Notes: generated by a model not told the origin, from the letters alone. A stretch of 64,000 bases of DNA from Magnolia sinica (GCF_029962835.1 NC_080578.1:102341759-102405758); one strand, 5' to 3'; counted from the first letter of the stretch, positions 1 through 13,454 are shown. Made by a program: numbers and translations.

Positions 1-127
1 CTTTTTCAGTTCATGCTTGTCAATACACTCTGCATCACAAATACAATTAAATCAGGCTATTAAACGGTATCATGCTTGTAAATCCATGCAGTAAATGGGT
101 CTGATATGCAATATTTGACCCTCAACA
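1..127 (-). repeat. 3' LTR (first 127 bp) of the Athila-type element
   Basis: Identical to 9,475-9,601. The LTR starts TGTTGAGGGTC at position 127 on the minus strand and runs off the window at base 1. A G-rich tract just upstream (minus strand, about 128-140) is the likely polypurine tract. Confidence 0.9.
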
Positions 128-1482
128 CAACCCACAACCAGCATTTTGCTAGTCCCGAGCAAAATATGCGAAAAGTAAGTTGAGAATTACAAAACAATTT
201 CTATAAACTCGCGTGATTTTTGTAGAATAATCCAGATATAAGAATTCCCAGATTCATGAATGTTGGATATTACTTCCTCCTAGACTCAAGCGCACGGTAA
301 ACTTCATAGTCAAGTTCAAAGTATTATTCCATTAATTAGAAAAATTCTAATCGTTGAGATCTATGAGCGTACAGTGTAATCTCAGCTTATCATCATTAAA
401 ATTCACTTCTCTATTTTAGGATATCACTGGTAACCAATAAGAAGATTCATGATAACCAAAACTTGCCTCACAGATCATCTTTTCATTCCTTCAGCTTTTG
501 ATTTTTTTCATTAAAAGTAACGCCAAGAAGGGGAATCAAATCCTCACCTACAGGGAGCAAACCTATGATGAAGACTGTACACCTAAAATTTTCACATATC
601 ATTCTTGGGAAGTTGAACCTTCACCTATAGGGACCAAACCTATGGTGAAGATTATTCACCCAATCTTTTCAATTTTCTCAGGCCGGTTCCTTTCATGCTT
701 AGTGAGTACTAAGTAAATCTTTTAATATCAAAATGAAACCTTAATGTGAAAGCGAGATGTGACATGTGAGATCATAACTCAATCAATGTTTACAACTTCT
801 AATCAGAGATTAAAACTTCAAACTTAACTGTGAAATCTAATATAATAAATAACTAAATCTAAGAGTCATAAATTACCAACATCACTCATCTTGTAATTCC
901 AAGTGCCCTAGATGGCCGTCAAAATCACTTCGAATTCATACGAAATTCCAGAAAAATTTAAAATTTTCACAATTTTTGCTCAAGACCAAGAAAACACAGA
1001 TTAGGAAACCTAATCTCCCACCCCCAACCTAAAATCTACATTGTCCTCAATGTAAAAGAAATAAGCATGCAATGCACATGGGACAAAAAAAATATAAGAT
1101 GAGTGATGGAAAGATAATACCTGGACGAAAGAATCAAAAGGCTTTCCAAAGATATCTACGTAAGATTGGGTCAGCACAAGAGAGAAACCAACAGAAGTAA
1201 AATAAAAATAACAAAAATGAAATTCTACCTACACCACTTTCGCAAGTACTCTCGATTGCATTTAGCGTATGCAACAAGCCTTTAAACCCCTAGGTTACCC
1301 CTAGTGGACGAGTTGTAGTCTCGTGAGGGTTTGCAGCAATGTTACCCACAAACATTGAACTAACTAACTAGGAAAATGAAACAGAAAGAAAAGTTAGATT
1401 GGCTCCCATGAGCGCTAAGTTTACCGTCTATCCTAAAACAACATAAAGGAAACTACCCTAGTCCTATGAAAACAGGGAAAAA
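128..1482 (-). other. Untranslated 3' segment of the Athila-type element
   Basis: About 1.35 kb between the end of integrase and the 3' LTR. I see no envelope-like or other long frame on either strand. It is AT-rich and holds an imperfect direct repeat (near 545-590 and 620-662, around the words ACCTA.AGGGA.CAAACCTATG). Some Athila relatives carry an env-like gene here; this copy does not. Confidence 0.6.
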
Positions 1483-4400
1483 CTACTGAGTCAAGCTGTA
1501 AGGTTCCTCCTGGTAAACAGGAGCAGTCAGAGGCATGGACATGTCCTCTGAATCAAATTTCTCGACAAATGGCTTTAAGCGATGTCCATTTACTTTAAAC
1601 TCCTTGCCATTGTCGGGGTCTCTTATCTCGACGGCCCCATGAAGAAAAGCAGTAACAACAATGAAAGGGCCGGTCCAACGAGATCGAAGCTTACCCGGAA
1701 AGAGATGTAATCGAGAGTTATACAAGAGGACTTTCTGGCCTGGCGTGAATGATTTTCGTAAAATATGTTGGTCATGAAATGCCTTCATCTTGTCCTTGTA
1801 AATTCTCGAGTTCTCATAAGCGTCGTTCCGGATTTCTTCGAGTTCATTTAACTGAAGTTTGCGTAGCGAGCCAGCGTTGTCCAAATTGAAATTCAAACTT
1901 TTGATCGCCCAGTAGGCTCTATGTTCCAACTCCACAGGCAAGTGGCAAGCTTTCCCATAGACAAGTCTAAAGGGAGACATTCCAATAGGGGTTTTAAAAG
2001 CAGTACGGTACGCCCATAAGGCATCGGTCAATCGAATTGACCAATCCTTACGGTCAGGGTTAACCGTTTTTTCCAAAATGTGTTTGATCTCCCTATTGGA
2101 AATCTCAACTTGCCCGCTTGTCTGTGGGTGGTATGGGGTGCTCACCTTATGAGAGATACCGTATTTCTTCATTAAACTCTCAAATGGTCTATTACAAAAG
2201 TGTGAGCCCCCATCACTAATGATAGCTCGAGGCGTTCCAAATCGGGAAAGGATGTTTTCTTTCAGGAATTTAATGACCGTGCGATGGTCATTAGTTCGAC
2301 ATGGAATCGCTTCAACCCATTTAGTGACATAGTCTACGGCAAGCAAAATATATAAATTCCCAAAAGATTGGGGGAATGGCCCCATGAAATCGATGCCCCA
2401 GCAATCAAATGCCTCGATGATAAGAATGGGGTTCAAAGGCATCATATTTCGACGGGACAACGCTCCCAATTTTTGACAACGCTCACAAGCTTTGCAAAAC
2501 TCGTGAGTGTCCCTGAACATAGTGGGCCAGTAAAAGCCACACTGTAAAATCTTGGCCGTGGTCTTTTTAGCAGAAAAGTGACCACCACAGGCCTGTGAGT
2601 GACAAAAGGAGATGATACTTTGATGCTCATCGTCTGGCACACATCTCCTCAGGATTTGGTCTGGGCAATATTTAAACAAATACGGATCATCCCAGAAAAA
2701 GTTACGTACCTTGGTGAAAAATTTCTTCTTATCTTGCGCAGTCCAATGTGTCGGTATGGAACCTGTGGCAAGATAATTAGCAATATCAGCGAACCAAGGT
2801 GAATGGGAGACTCTGAACAATTGTTCATCAGGGAACATGTCATTGATATGTGTTGTTTCAAGGGAATCAAAGGGATTAAGGCGAGAAAGATGGTCAGCCA
2901 CTACGTTTTCTACTCCCTTTTTATCTTTTATCTCTAGGTCAAATTCCTGGAGTAGGAGGATCCATCGTATCAGGCGGGGCTTAGCATCATTCTTAGACAG
3001 AAGATACTTAAGCGCTACGTGATCAGTGTAAATAATGATCTTGGATCCAATCAAGTATGACCTAAATTTGTCCAAGGCGAACACTACGGCTAAGAGTTCC
3101 TTTTCCGTAGTCGAGTAGTTCACTTGGGCAGGATTTAGAGTCTTACTTGCGTAATGAATAACGTAGGGTTTCTTATCTTTTCTCTGGCCTAGAACTGCCC
3201 CAAGAGCATAATCAGACGCGTCGCACATAAGTTCAAAAGGAATGCTCCAGTCAGGTGGCTGTATGATGGGTGTACTAGTCAATATGCCCTTAAGCTTAGT
3301 GAAAGCTTCCTGACATGGTTCAGTCCACTCGTATGGTGCATCCTTTTGAAGTAGATTACATAGAGGACGAGAGATGAGACTAAAGTCCTTTATGAATCTT
3401 CTGTAAAATCCGGCATGTCCTAGGAAGGATCGCACGTCCCTTATGTTCTTGGGTGGAGGTAGGTTAGAGATAAGATCGATCTTTGCCTTATCCACCTCGA
3501 TTCCTTTGGATGAAATAATGTGTCCAAGGACAATTCCCTTCTGAACCATGAAATGACACTTCTCCCAATTAAGTACCAAGTTCTTTTCTTCACATCTCTT
3601 CAGCACGTATTTAAGACTTTCCAAGCACTCGCTGAAAGATGGACCAAAGACAGAGAAATTGTCCATGAAGACCTCTAAATATTGCCCCACCATGTCAGAA
3701 AATATGCTCATCATACATCGCTGGAAGGTGGCAGGAGCATTACATAGTCCAAACGGCATCCTTCGGTAAGCAAAGGTGCCGTAGGGACATGTAAACGTAG
3801 TCTTTTCTTAATCTTCAGGGGCGATCTCTATCTGGTTGTAGCCCGAATACCCGTCAAGGAAACTGTAATAGGAATGACCAGCTAACCTTTCCAAGATCTG
3901 ATCAATGAAGGGCAAAGGAAAGTGGTCTTTCCTCGTGACGGTATTTAATTTTCTATAGTCAATGCACATCCTCCAACCAGTAGTGACTCTAGTCGGCACG
4001 AGTTCATTATTGGTATTGGCTACGATGGTGATCCCGGACTTCTTAGGAACCACCTGAGTTGGACTCACCCATTGACTATCAGATATAGGGTATATGATAC
4101 CCACATCCAATAGTTTAAGAACCTCGGCCTTAACCACTTCCTTCATGTTTGGATTTAGTCTACGTTGTGGTTGCCGAGCGGTCTTCGCATTATCCTCAAG
4201 ATATATGCGGTGAGTACAAATCGAGGGGTCGATTCCCTTGAGGTCCGCGATTGTCCATCCAAGGGCTCCCTTATGCTCCAGGAGAGTGGATATGAGCATA
4301 CTCTCTTGTTCTTTCTCAAGGTGGGCAGAAATTACCATCGGGTATGTCTCATCTTGACCTAAGTATGCATATTTTAAATCAGAGGGCAAAGGTTTTAGGT

Positions 4401-5085
4401 CAAGCTTCGGTGGCTTGAGGTTAGACGGTAGAGGCACTTCATCAGTTTGGGGTAACTCTTCAAATTGTGGCCTCCACCGGTTAACTTCAAGTATCGGTAC
4501 CGCATCAAGCATGGCACATGTCTCCCTAATTATGTCATCATCAAACTCATGGGAGTGGGCCAAGCACGTCTCTAGAGGATCAGAGGATAAGGTAAGGGGT
4601 GTCCTGTTATCCACGAAAGTATCGATCATGTTAATATCGTAGATATCGTCATCTTCCTCTATCCGTCTGGCCGTGTTGAAAAAGATATTCATTTCTAATG
4701 TCATATTCCCGAAAGACATACTCATGACACCATTCCTGCAATTGATAATTGCGTTTGAAGTGGCAAGGAATGGGCGACCAAGAATGACGGGAATCTGAGT
4801 GCTTGTGTTACCGATGGGTTCGGTATCCAGGATGATGAAATCAACTGGGTAGTAAAATCGATCAACCTGGACCAACACATCCTCAATTATCCCTCTTGGT
4901 ATACGAACAGAGCGATCAGCAAGTTGTAGTGTGGTTAAGGTGGGTTTTAATTCACCTAAGCCCAACTGTTTATATACCGAGTAAGGGATAAGATTAACGC
5001 TCGCTCCTAAGTCAAGAAGTGCGTGATCAATTCGATGGTCCCCAATTACACATGATATGGTTGGGCTATCGGGGTCTTTGAATTT
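1483..5085 (-). mobile_element. pol region: protease, reverse transcriptase, RNase H, integrase
   Basis: Domain order on the minus strand, with approximate positions: an aspartic protease with a DLGASVNLIP-type active-site motif at 4,860-5,085; reverse transcriptase at 3,400-4,180 (FPLPFIDQILERLAG, then [14 protein letters not shown]); RNase H at 2,880-3,240 ([14 protein letters not shown], then [14 protein letters not shown] and [11 protein letters not shown]); integrase at about 1,700-2,620, with an HHCC zinc finger followed by the catalytic core ([10 protein letters not shown], then [10 protein letters not shown]). RNase H precedes integrase, as in Ty3/gypsy and unlike Ty1/copia. The reading frame is broken in this copy. 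Confidence 0.9.
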
Positions 5086-6903
5086 TTACGGCACATCTTG
5101 TTTTAGGATGGCACTCACTTTCTCAGTTAGGAAGATTTTCTTTTGAATATTTTGCCGTCTTTTGGTCGTACATAAGTCTTTCAGGAATTTGGCATATGAA
5201 GGTATTTGTTTCACGGCATTAAGTAGTGGAATATTGACCTTCACTTGTTTCAACACCTCTAGAATATCCTGAGAGTTAGAGAACGATTTTGGTGCAACCA
5301 ACCGTTGGGGAAATGGAACAACCGACTTTCCTTGAGGTTCCGGTTCTAACTCTGGTGGGGTATGACTAGATCCATCTTCTTTATCCACTTCCGGGTCCTT
5401 AGGCTTTTCAGCCCTAACCGGAATGGTTTTGTCAATGATCTTTCCACTCCTAAGAGTGGTGATGGATTTAGCTTGCTCCATCTGATTTGAAGAGCTTGGG
5501 TCGCTAACTTCATATTGCGGTTTAGGATTGGGAAGAGGTTGAGCTGGGAAGCTCCCCTTGTTCCCAATCGTATTTTCAGCCTTAAGTCCTTGTATTGCTT
5601 TTGTTAGGTCTTGGAAGGCCTCTAGCATACCCTGATTGAAAAGCTCTTGCTTTTGAAAATGTTTCAGAACCGAATCCTCTTGAGGTTTCTCTTGAGTTGG
5701 ATTTTGATTTAGGTAACCTTGAGGTGTAGCGGTTTGTCCATTCCTCCAACTGAAGTTGGGATGATTTCTCCAGCCAGGATTGTATGTGTTAGAGGTGGGC
5801 CCACTGAAAGGTCTTTGGTAATTGCTTACAACATTGGATTGCTCATTTAATACCTCTTGAAAGGCAGAGATAGTTGGACAGTTTTCAGTAGTATGAATGT
5901 TGCAACCACAGATGCTACAAACAATTTCCTTAGCCTTATCCTTCTTAAATTCTATGGCCTCGAGTTTCCTAGTGAGATTAGCTACCTTAGCATTAATATT
6001 ATCATCTTCTCTCAGGAGATACATTCCACCCCTTTCCTTGGAGTGAGTCGGCCTAGACGCAGTACTAGGTCTAGGAGAGATATCCCATGTTTGTGTGTTC
6101 TCAGCAAGTTTATCAAAGTAATCCCACACTTCATCAACTCCTTTATTCATAAACTCTCCATTACACATCGTCTCGACTAATTGGTGCATGAGAGATGTCA
6201 GTCCATCATAGAAAAAGTTCGTGATGCGCCACGTTTCAAAACCATGTTGTGGGCATGAACTGACAAGATCCTTAAACCGCTCCCAACATTGGAAGAATGT
6301 TTCATCTTCCCTTTGGGCGAAGTTCATGATCGACTTTCTTAGGGTGTTCGTCTTATGGTATGGGAAAAACTTCTTAATGAACTCCCTTGTCATGTCATTC
6401 CATCTGCCAATTGATCGAGGACGTAGTGAATGTAACCACGTCTTGGCTTTCTCTTTCAAAGAAAAGGGAAAGAGTTTCAACCTGACCGTGTCATCAGATA
6501 CGTTAAGAAAGTATAAGGTAGCTATGATCTCGTCAAATTCTTTTAAATGCAAGTAAGGATTCTCTGACTCAAGCCCACGAAATTTAGGGAGGAGTTGGAT
6601 CACCCCTGGCTTGATATCCATGTGTCCTTCATTCTCAGGAAAAACCATGCATGAGGGCGTGCTCACCCCCGCCGGTTGTAAGTAATCTCGTAAGGTACGA
6701 GGCGGGGGTGCTTGATGCACCTCATTCTCATCTTGGAGATCTTCTACCCTAGGTTGGGGTAGAAGAGGTTGATTTCCAGCCATATCCTCCATTAACTCAA
6801 GGGATTTCGAGCGGTGTCTAGTCCTACGATGGACAGTTAACCCCTCAACTAATCCTCCTTCAGTCAAGAGACGTCGAGTGTTGTCACGAGCCCACTTGGG
6901 CAT
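5086..6903 (-). mobile_element. gag region of the Athila-type element
   Basis: An open frame of about 605 residues. The retrotransposon capsid domain lies at roughly residues 90-280 (KPGVIQLLPKFRGL, then RLKLFPFSLKEKAKTWL and FIKKFFPYHKTNTLRKSI). A single zinc-knuckle-like CSICGC...H...C cluster follows near residue 330. The C-terminal third is glutamine-, asparagine- and proline-rich and runs towards the protease. The role is assembly of the virus-like particle. It is part of a broken fossil and is not a host gene. Confidence 0.9.
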
Positions 6904-7541
6904 GAATCACTCGCAGCCCTCAATCAAATTCTAAACCTAATCCTAAGAAGGGAAATAAAAATCTAAACAGAAAAAGAGGGTTGGAAGGAAGTTACCAATT
7001 TGGAGTCCCTAAATTGAAGCCTGCAAAATAGAACAAAACAAGTTAGTTTCTAAGAATGGCAAGCCTATAAAATTCCTAAGAAGAGAAATATAGAAATAAA
7101 AAGAAACAAGGAAGAATTCCTAAATTAGAAAGTAGCAATTTAGAAAGAGCGTACCAAATTTAGAAATTTCTAATAAGCCTACAAAACAGAAAAGTTAGTT
7201 TCTAAACAGAAAGTCTTAAAATAGAAAATTTCTAAAAATAAAATAGGAAACAAAATTAGATTCTAAAAAAGTTAGAATTAGAAACTCATTAAAAAGGAAT
7301 CCTAATCTAGAAATAGTAAGGAAGAGAGAAATTACCAATTTAGAAACCTATCTCAGAATCCTACAAAATAAGAAAGTTTGGTTAGTTTCTAAAAAAAGGA
7401 AAACTATCTAAAAATAGAAAGTTATTTAAATAGAAGATTTTTAAAAATTAAAGGAAAACATGGAATTAGAAAATTCTAAAATAAATCCTAAAAATCAGAA
7501 AAGTCCTAATCCTAAAACCAGTTATCTTCAGGAAATGTAGC
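6904..7541 (-). other. Leader between primer site and gag
   Basis: A 640-bp purine-rich, AT-rich untranslated leader full of short variants of TAGAAATTTCTAAA. No protein frame is seen. Long leaders are usual in Athila-type elements. Confidence 0.55.
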
Positions 7542-7562
7542 CGTCAATCCCCGGCAACGGCG
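7542..7562 (-). other. Primer-binding site, tRNA-Asp type
   Basis: The minus strand reads TGGCGCCGTTGCCGGGGA and onward. From memory this matches the 3' end of plant tRNA-Asp and is the usual primer site of Athila-type elements. It lies six bases inside the LTR end. Confidence 0.8.
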
Positions 7563-7568
7563 CCAAAA

Positions 7569-9601
7569 ACTTGTTCACACCCCAAGTGCAAGGTTGTGAT
7601 GTAGTAATAAACTCGGTAAGACCGAGGTCGAATCCACAGGGACTGAAACCTGTACGTTATCTGAAAATAACCAGATCTAGAACTAGGCTAGGATGAAATC
7701 TAAACCAATTGTGATTTGAGGAATAATGATGAAATATTAATCTAAACTTAAAGAATTCAGAGAAAGTGAACTAGGGATTCAGAGGATCCACTTGTAGAGA
7801 TCAGGGAGATCTTATGCCTGCTTCATGGATATTATACTGAACTTATTTGATATAGTTTTCAAGAGATGAAAGGTATAAGAATTAGGTATGATTCCATCAC
7901 AAATCCATGCCTAAGAGACAAGGTAAACAACAGAACTTAGACCAATCCATAACCAATCAAAAGATGTATGAGTGCTAGGAAGGATCCCATCATCCACCCA
8001 TGTTTATGAGACGATGGCGAACAACAGGGTTTCTGAACATCAAAATAAAAGGAAAGAAATTATTCAAGCCATCACAGATCTACTGTAATTTAAATCACAA
8101 TAAATCATTAATGACTAAAAGAATTTCTTAAATCAAACAAAGTCAATCAGTTCAGTTCAATCAAACCTGTAGAAGCTCCCATCACGCCACAAGCTTCACC
8201 TCTTAGCCCTAGCTAAGGGATTTAGCCTAACATAATCATAGAAAAAAGAAGAAAAATAAAGAAAAAATACATAAAAAATTCTAAACACTTCTCTCTCCGC
8301 CTCCCTCTCTCTATCTGACGTCCCCTATTCAAGCATACCCTCTTCTCCACGTTTGGAACTCTTTTTATAGCTTTTGGAGTGGTGGAAATCGGATTTGGGA
8401 AGCTATCGTACGCGCAGCGAAAGCCTTTTCGCAGCCAAGTTTGGGGCTTCATAACTCTCGCGTTCCTTGCAGTATTTCTGTAAAATCAGCGTCTCTTGGA
8501 AGTCTTTTGGCTGGTCTACACGATGGACGGTTCAGATCTGCCATATGATCAAAGATGGTGGGCCACAACTGCCTGGAAAGTCCGATTTCGCGGACGTGCG
8601 TAGCCTTTCGCACGTCCGGCGCTGACGTGATTGGTGGGCCCCACAGAGGTGTTTTCAAGGAAATCCACCCCGTCCATTAGATTGCCCTCGAAATTTCAGT
8701 AAGAAACGGATGGTTTTTCATATCCATTGACTAAGAATTAGAGAAGAAATCATCCAAACATCAATTTGAACGTTGCAGGGCAGTCCACTTATGGCCTCTG
8801 TATCGCGCACGTGTGATTGCATGGGTCCAAAAGCTCAGCATGGGTTCGATGAATTCGTGGCCCTCTACACGATGGACGGATTGGATTATCCGTACAGGCC
8901 ATGGGTGGGGCCCACTTGCGTCCGCAAAAACGGACAGTTTCCGTCCGTTATACAACGTTAATGCGGCAATTGCCGTTTTAAAGAAGAAGATACGGGTCAG
9001 CCGCGCTGACCCGTTATACACGGTATGGTGCGGCTCGGCACATGTGTACCTCATGTACACACTTTGGTTATACAGGGCCCACTGTAATGTATATACAAGA
9101 TCCGATCCATCCATTTGTTTCCTCATCTTATTTAAACCGCCGAGACCAAAGTTGAGACAGTTCCAAATATCAGGTGGGCCTAGAATCAATGGTTCATGGG
9201 CTGATCTGTCAGTTGGGGCACTTCCATAGTGATCCAAGGGCTAAATTTTGATATGTACGGTTAATTTATGGCCCTCAGGCCATGTATGAAGTTTTGAGCC
9301 AATCAGATGGCGAGAACTATATGATCTTGCATTTTTCACCAATTTCAGGCCTCTTTAACGTGAATAACTTGATTTCCTCGGATCCCTGGTGTGTAATTCC
9401 ATCGATCTTGGTCCCCTGGAGTCCGTCCCTTGCCTTGGGTGTCATCAGAGCGTCAAATCCATAGTTTAAGCACCCTTTTTCAGTTCATGCTTGTCAATAC
9501 ACTCTGCATCACAAATACAATTAAATCAGGCTATTAAACGGTATCATGCTTGTAAATCCATGCAGTAAATGGGTCTGATATGCAATATTTGACCCTCAAC
9601 A
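7569..9601 (-). repeat. 5' LTR of the Athila-type element
   Basis: On the minus strand the LTR starts TGTTGAGGGTC at 9,601 and ends near 7,569 in ...GAACA, six bases before the primer-binding site, giving about 2.03 kb. The outer end is fixed by exact identity of 9,475-9,601 with 1-127. The inner end is inferred from the CA dinucleotide and the primer site. The LTR contains several GTGGGCCC stretches like those in the dispersed foldbacks of this window. Confidence 0.85.
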
Positions 9602-9668
9602 TATATATATTTGGAGTCCCTCTAATACTTGATTCAATTATATTTCGTTAGTCTACTAATTCTGATAA

Positions 9669-9704
<36 letters not shown>

Positions 9705-9785
9705 TTTGAGTTACAGCTAAAGGTTAACACTCGGGTTTTTGGGAAACAAGTAGTATAATCAGGTTCTGGGAACCGGGGTGTTACA
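9602..9785 (-). repeat. Chromovirus-type LTR fragment
   Basis: The minus strand from 9,785 begins TGTAACACCCCGGTTCCC, the typical start of many plant chromoviral Ty3/gypsy LTRs. It runs about 180 bp, includes a GT microsatellite, and is interrupted at 9,602 by the Athila-type element. The remainder of its parent would lie left of the window. The family call rests on the terminal sequence alone. Confidence 0.45.
9675..9701. repeat. (GT)n microsatellite
   Basis: About 13 GT units inside the chromovirus-type LTR piece. Confidence 0.95.
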
Positions 9786-11640
9786 GTAATTGTTTGTCCC
9801 CGGCCCATAGCCAATGAAAAACGCGAATAGAATTAGGTTCCCTTTTGTATCTTTACAGTGGCCTCCTCCTCCAAATGCCCCCGGATTCCCTCTAGCCCAT
9901 CCACATTTAATTTGGCCCAATGCTCTCCTAGTTTTATCCATTTAACTATTTCGAATCCCTTCGCAAGAGGCATACTCGTGGGCATGCCCAATTCCTTGAA
10001 AATCAACGAATTACCAGCGATGTGGTCGTTGGAGTTGAGGAGCCCTCACACAACCTCCCTAACCACTGCTTGATTCGATTATTAACAAACGACACTGAAG
10101 GAAGTTTCCCGTCAAATATTGTCAAATTTCTAGCCTTCCAAATCTCCCAAACAATCAGGCTTGGAGAGAGACAATATAGTTCCAATAAGACTCCACCAAG
10201 GGGATACATAAGCCACCAGTAATATAATCTTTCCTAGACCGACGGATGACTAGGGAGCATAAGGCCAAATAGGGTAATAAAATACTTCCAGATAGCCTCT
10301 GCCATTTGACTGTGGATAAAAAGATAGGCCAGCGACTCCAAATTCGGTCCGATCCCACGCTCCTCTTCACAGCAGACACATTTAGATATTATACTAACTC
10401 CTTTATCCTGGATCCTTTCATCCACCAGGATTGCCCCTTTCATCAACTTCCAAACAAAAATGGCGATCCTTTCGAAGGCATTTTCGAGTGCCACACCCAC
10501 TTAGCCTAACCCCTCCGATGCCTGCTCACTCTACACACCTCCCAACCGGACTTAACTGAGAACCTCCCTGATGAAGCATGCGGCTAGATACAAACATCAA
10601 GCTCGTCTGAGGTGCAGAAACCTCCTTGCCTAATATGAGCCAACACCTCCTACGGAAGAAAATTCAAAGTCGTCGACGAGTGAATAACCCCCTGATTCCC
10701 TAGGAATTGCTGCACTTGTAGCGCCTAAACATCCGTTGGGATCGACTGAGTGGCTAGCTACTCTAACCAACCAAGGCCAGACCAGTTGACTGACCATAAA
10801 TTACAGAATCCTTGGCCCACTTGTCACTGCACATTGTTGTCCAGAATTGGAAAGAGCTTTTGAAGGCCTTTCTAGAAAGGGGAGCCCATACCTGGCAGAG
10901 CAGAATCTAGGATCGAGGCCCTGCTGATAGCATACTTGGATCTCATGAAGTCTGCCCAGATGCTTCCTTCATTACTGCACTTCAGCGCCCAAGCCAACTT
11001 TTGCCTCAAAGCCATCATAACATCACTCAACTTTCTGACGCCCAACCCCCTTTCATCAATGGGCCTAACTATCTTACTCCGCTTCAGCCAGTGGAGCTTT
11101 CTTTTGCCGTCTTTCCAACCCCAAAAGAAATTAGAGAAGATTTTTTCCATGTCCTTTAACACAAGTTTCAAAATTTGGGTGGCCTCCATTACATGGATTG
11201 GGATACCGCCAAGCACATGCCGGATCAAGGTAATCCTCCTAGCCTGGGATAGATACTTGCCATTCCAGCCTTGAATTTTAACAGCATCTTCATTAGCATG
11301 GGTTGAAAAGTGCCTCTTCTCACACTCCCTTTAACCAAAAGGATCCCCAATTAATAGACCTCCCCTTCCACTGCCTTGGGGATGCCTAGAGCCCTCTCGA
11401 TGCTTCTTATCCTAGCCAGGGGCAACTTTGAGAAGCAGTGGAAACCACTCTTCCTGAGATTAATTTTTTGACCAGACATCACTTGGTAGGCCTTTAGAAA
11501 ACTCACTACCGCTCTAAGCGAGGCGAGACCCCCATTTAGAAATAAAAGCATGTCATCAGCATATAGGAGGTGAGAGATTTGCTGACTGCCCCGTTTAATC
11601 TCGAACTTCTTAGTAAACTTAACTTCTTCCTTGTCATATG
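9786..11640 (-). mobile_element. L1-like LINE fragment A (RT, zf-RVT, RNase H)
   Basis: Reading the minus strand from 11,640: the reverse transcriptase box HLLYADDMLLFLN (about 11,530-11,580), then the post-RT region (IPIHVMEATQILKLVLKDME, FFWGWKDGKRKLHWL, about 10,900-11,200), a zinc-binding RVT segment (about 10,230-10,500) and the start of a type-I RNase H domain (RGNPGAFGGGG, about 9,850-9,930). Frames shift repeatedly and stop codons are common, so it is an old pseudogene. Its 3' side is cut at the chromovirus-type LTR and its 5' side lacks the endonuclease and most of RT. Confidence 0.85.
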
Positions 11641-11869
11641 ATGTTTATCATTTTAAGCAATGGGACATGAGTTTTTTAATATTGCACATATGCAACAGCC
11701 ATCCTTCATGCAAGTTTTAGAAAACCTAATCTGAAAGCTCGTTTGAGCACATTCCACGAGGAGTTCCGTGAAGCTGATTAGACAGATAACTTTTTTATTA
11801 GTATTGTACTATTATGAATGGATTAAAATGAATTATTGTATTTGATTGAATGAATGAATGATTTGTTAG
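11641..11869. other. Unassigned spacer
   Basis: About 230 bp of AT-rich sequence between LINE fragment A and the copia-LTR-like repeat. No gene or recognised repeat is seen. Confidence 0.4.
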
Positions 11870-12640
<771 letters not shown>

Positions 12641-12689
12641 TCAATCAAAATAATTATGCATATGTTTATGAATGGATTAAAATGAATTA

Positions 12690-13162
12690 TTTAGCCTCAT
12701 TTGTTGATAATTATGGTTAAATATTGAATTTAGCCTCAGTTGATGCCAACAGAGGTAAAATCTATCTTCGGCCTTAGTTCCCGAAACTGAGACTACAACT
12801 CCCATGACTAAAGGCTTTAACCTCAATTATTTGGAACCAATGTTAAAAATAGATTTAGCTTTGATTAGAGGCAACCGAAGCTAAAATTTGGATTTAGTCT
12901 CGGTTAGAAACAATAGAAGTTAAAATTTTGATTAAACCTCATTTCAAGGCAACTGAAGTTAAAAAAGTTCTTTTAACTTCACTTAAAGAACCGAGGCTAT
13001 AAAAGTATTTTTAGCCTCGGTTGTTAAAACTGAGGCTAAAGCCTTTAGCCACGGGATTCCAACCTCATTTTGGATGACTGAGGCAAAATTGAGGCTTTAG
13101 TCTCAGTTTTTAACCTTTTTAGCCACGGTTTTGAACTGAGGCTAAAGCCCTTTTTTGTAATG
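12690..13162. mobile_element. CACTA-like terminal region with subterminal repeats
   Basis: About 470 bp packed with direct and inverted versions of TTTAGCCTCGGTT / AACTGAGGCTAAAG. The right end, read on the minus strand, is CATTACAAAAAAGGGC, close to the CACTACAAAAAA terminus of plant CACTA (En/Spm) transposons, which carry just this kind of subterminal repeat. A left CACTA end and a transposase are not seen, so it is an internally deleted or truncated copy. Confidence 0.55.
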
Positions 13163-13454
13163 ATAGACATACAATCCCCACTTTTTAGTGTGGCATGCCC
13201 CACTTAAAATTTGGATCTACTTCAATTTTTAACTCATGTTCATGAAATTGATTAACAGAGAGGATGTAAAATGACCATCTCAGTGAGCTCACATAGCTTC
13301 CACCAGTGGGAAGGGAAAAAAATTCTATGGCTATGCTTAGGCCTAGAAATGATTCACCAGGAAAAAAATAATTGTACCCAACATATATTCACATGTATAT
13401 GCAAACTTCCATAGGAAATGATTCACCAGAAAAAACAAGACCAATCTTGACAAC
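13163..13454. other. Unassigned spacer
   Basis: About 290 bp with no frame or recognised repeat. It carries the left flank of the LINE B target site. Confidence 0.4.

Larger units (their letters stand above)
1..9601 (-). mobile_element. Athila-clade Ty3/gypsy LTR retrotransposon, left end cut by the window
   Basis: The element reads right to left: 5' LTR (7,569-9,601), tRNA-Asp-type primer site, untranslated leader, gag, then protease, reverse transcriptase, RNase H and integrase, then a non-coding stretch and the start of the 3' LTR (1-127). The gag capsid motif KPGVIQLLPKFRGL and the order RT-RNase H-integrase place it in the Athila/Tat branch of Ty3/gypsy. The visible 127 bp of the 3' LTR match the 5' LTR (9,475-9,601) base for base, which suggests a young insertion, though 127 bp is a short sample. 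The gag-pol frame is interrupted at about two places, so this copy looks broken. No envelope-like frame is seen between pol and the 3' LTR. It sits in an older LTR fragment (9,602-9,785). Confidence 0.95.

Noticed and set aside
128-1482. Envelope-like gene in the Athila-type element
   Set aside because: No frame of useful length or membrane segment is seen on either strand.
8761-9237. 158-codon frame within the 5' LTR
   Set aside because: No recognisable domain. It overlaps open frames on the other strand and is best explained as GC-rich LTR sequence.
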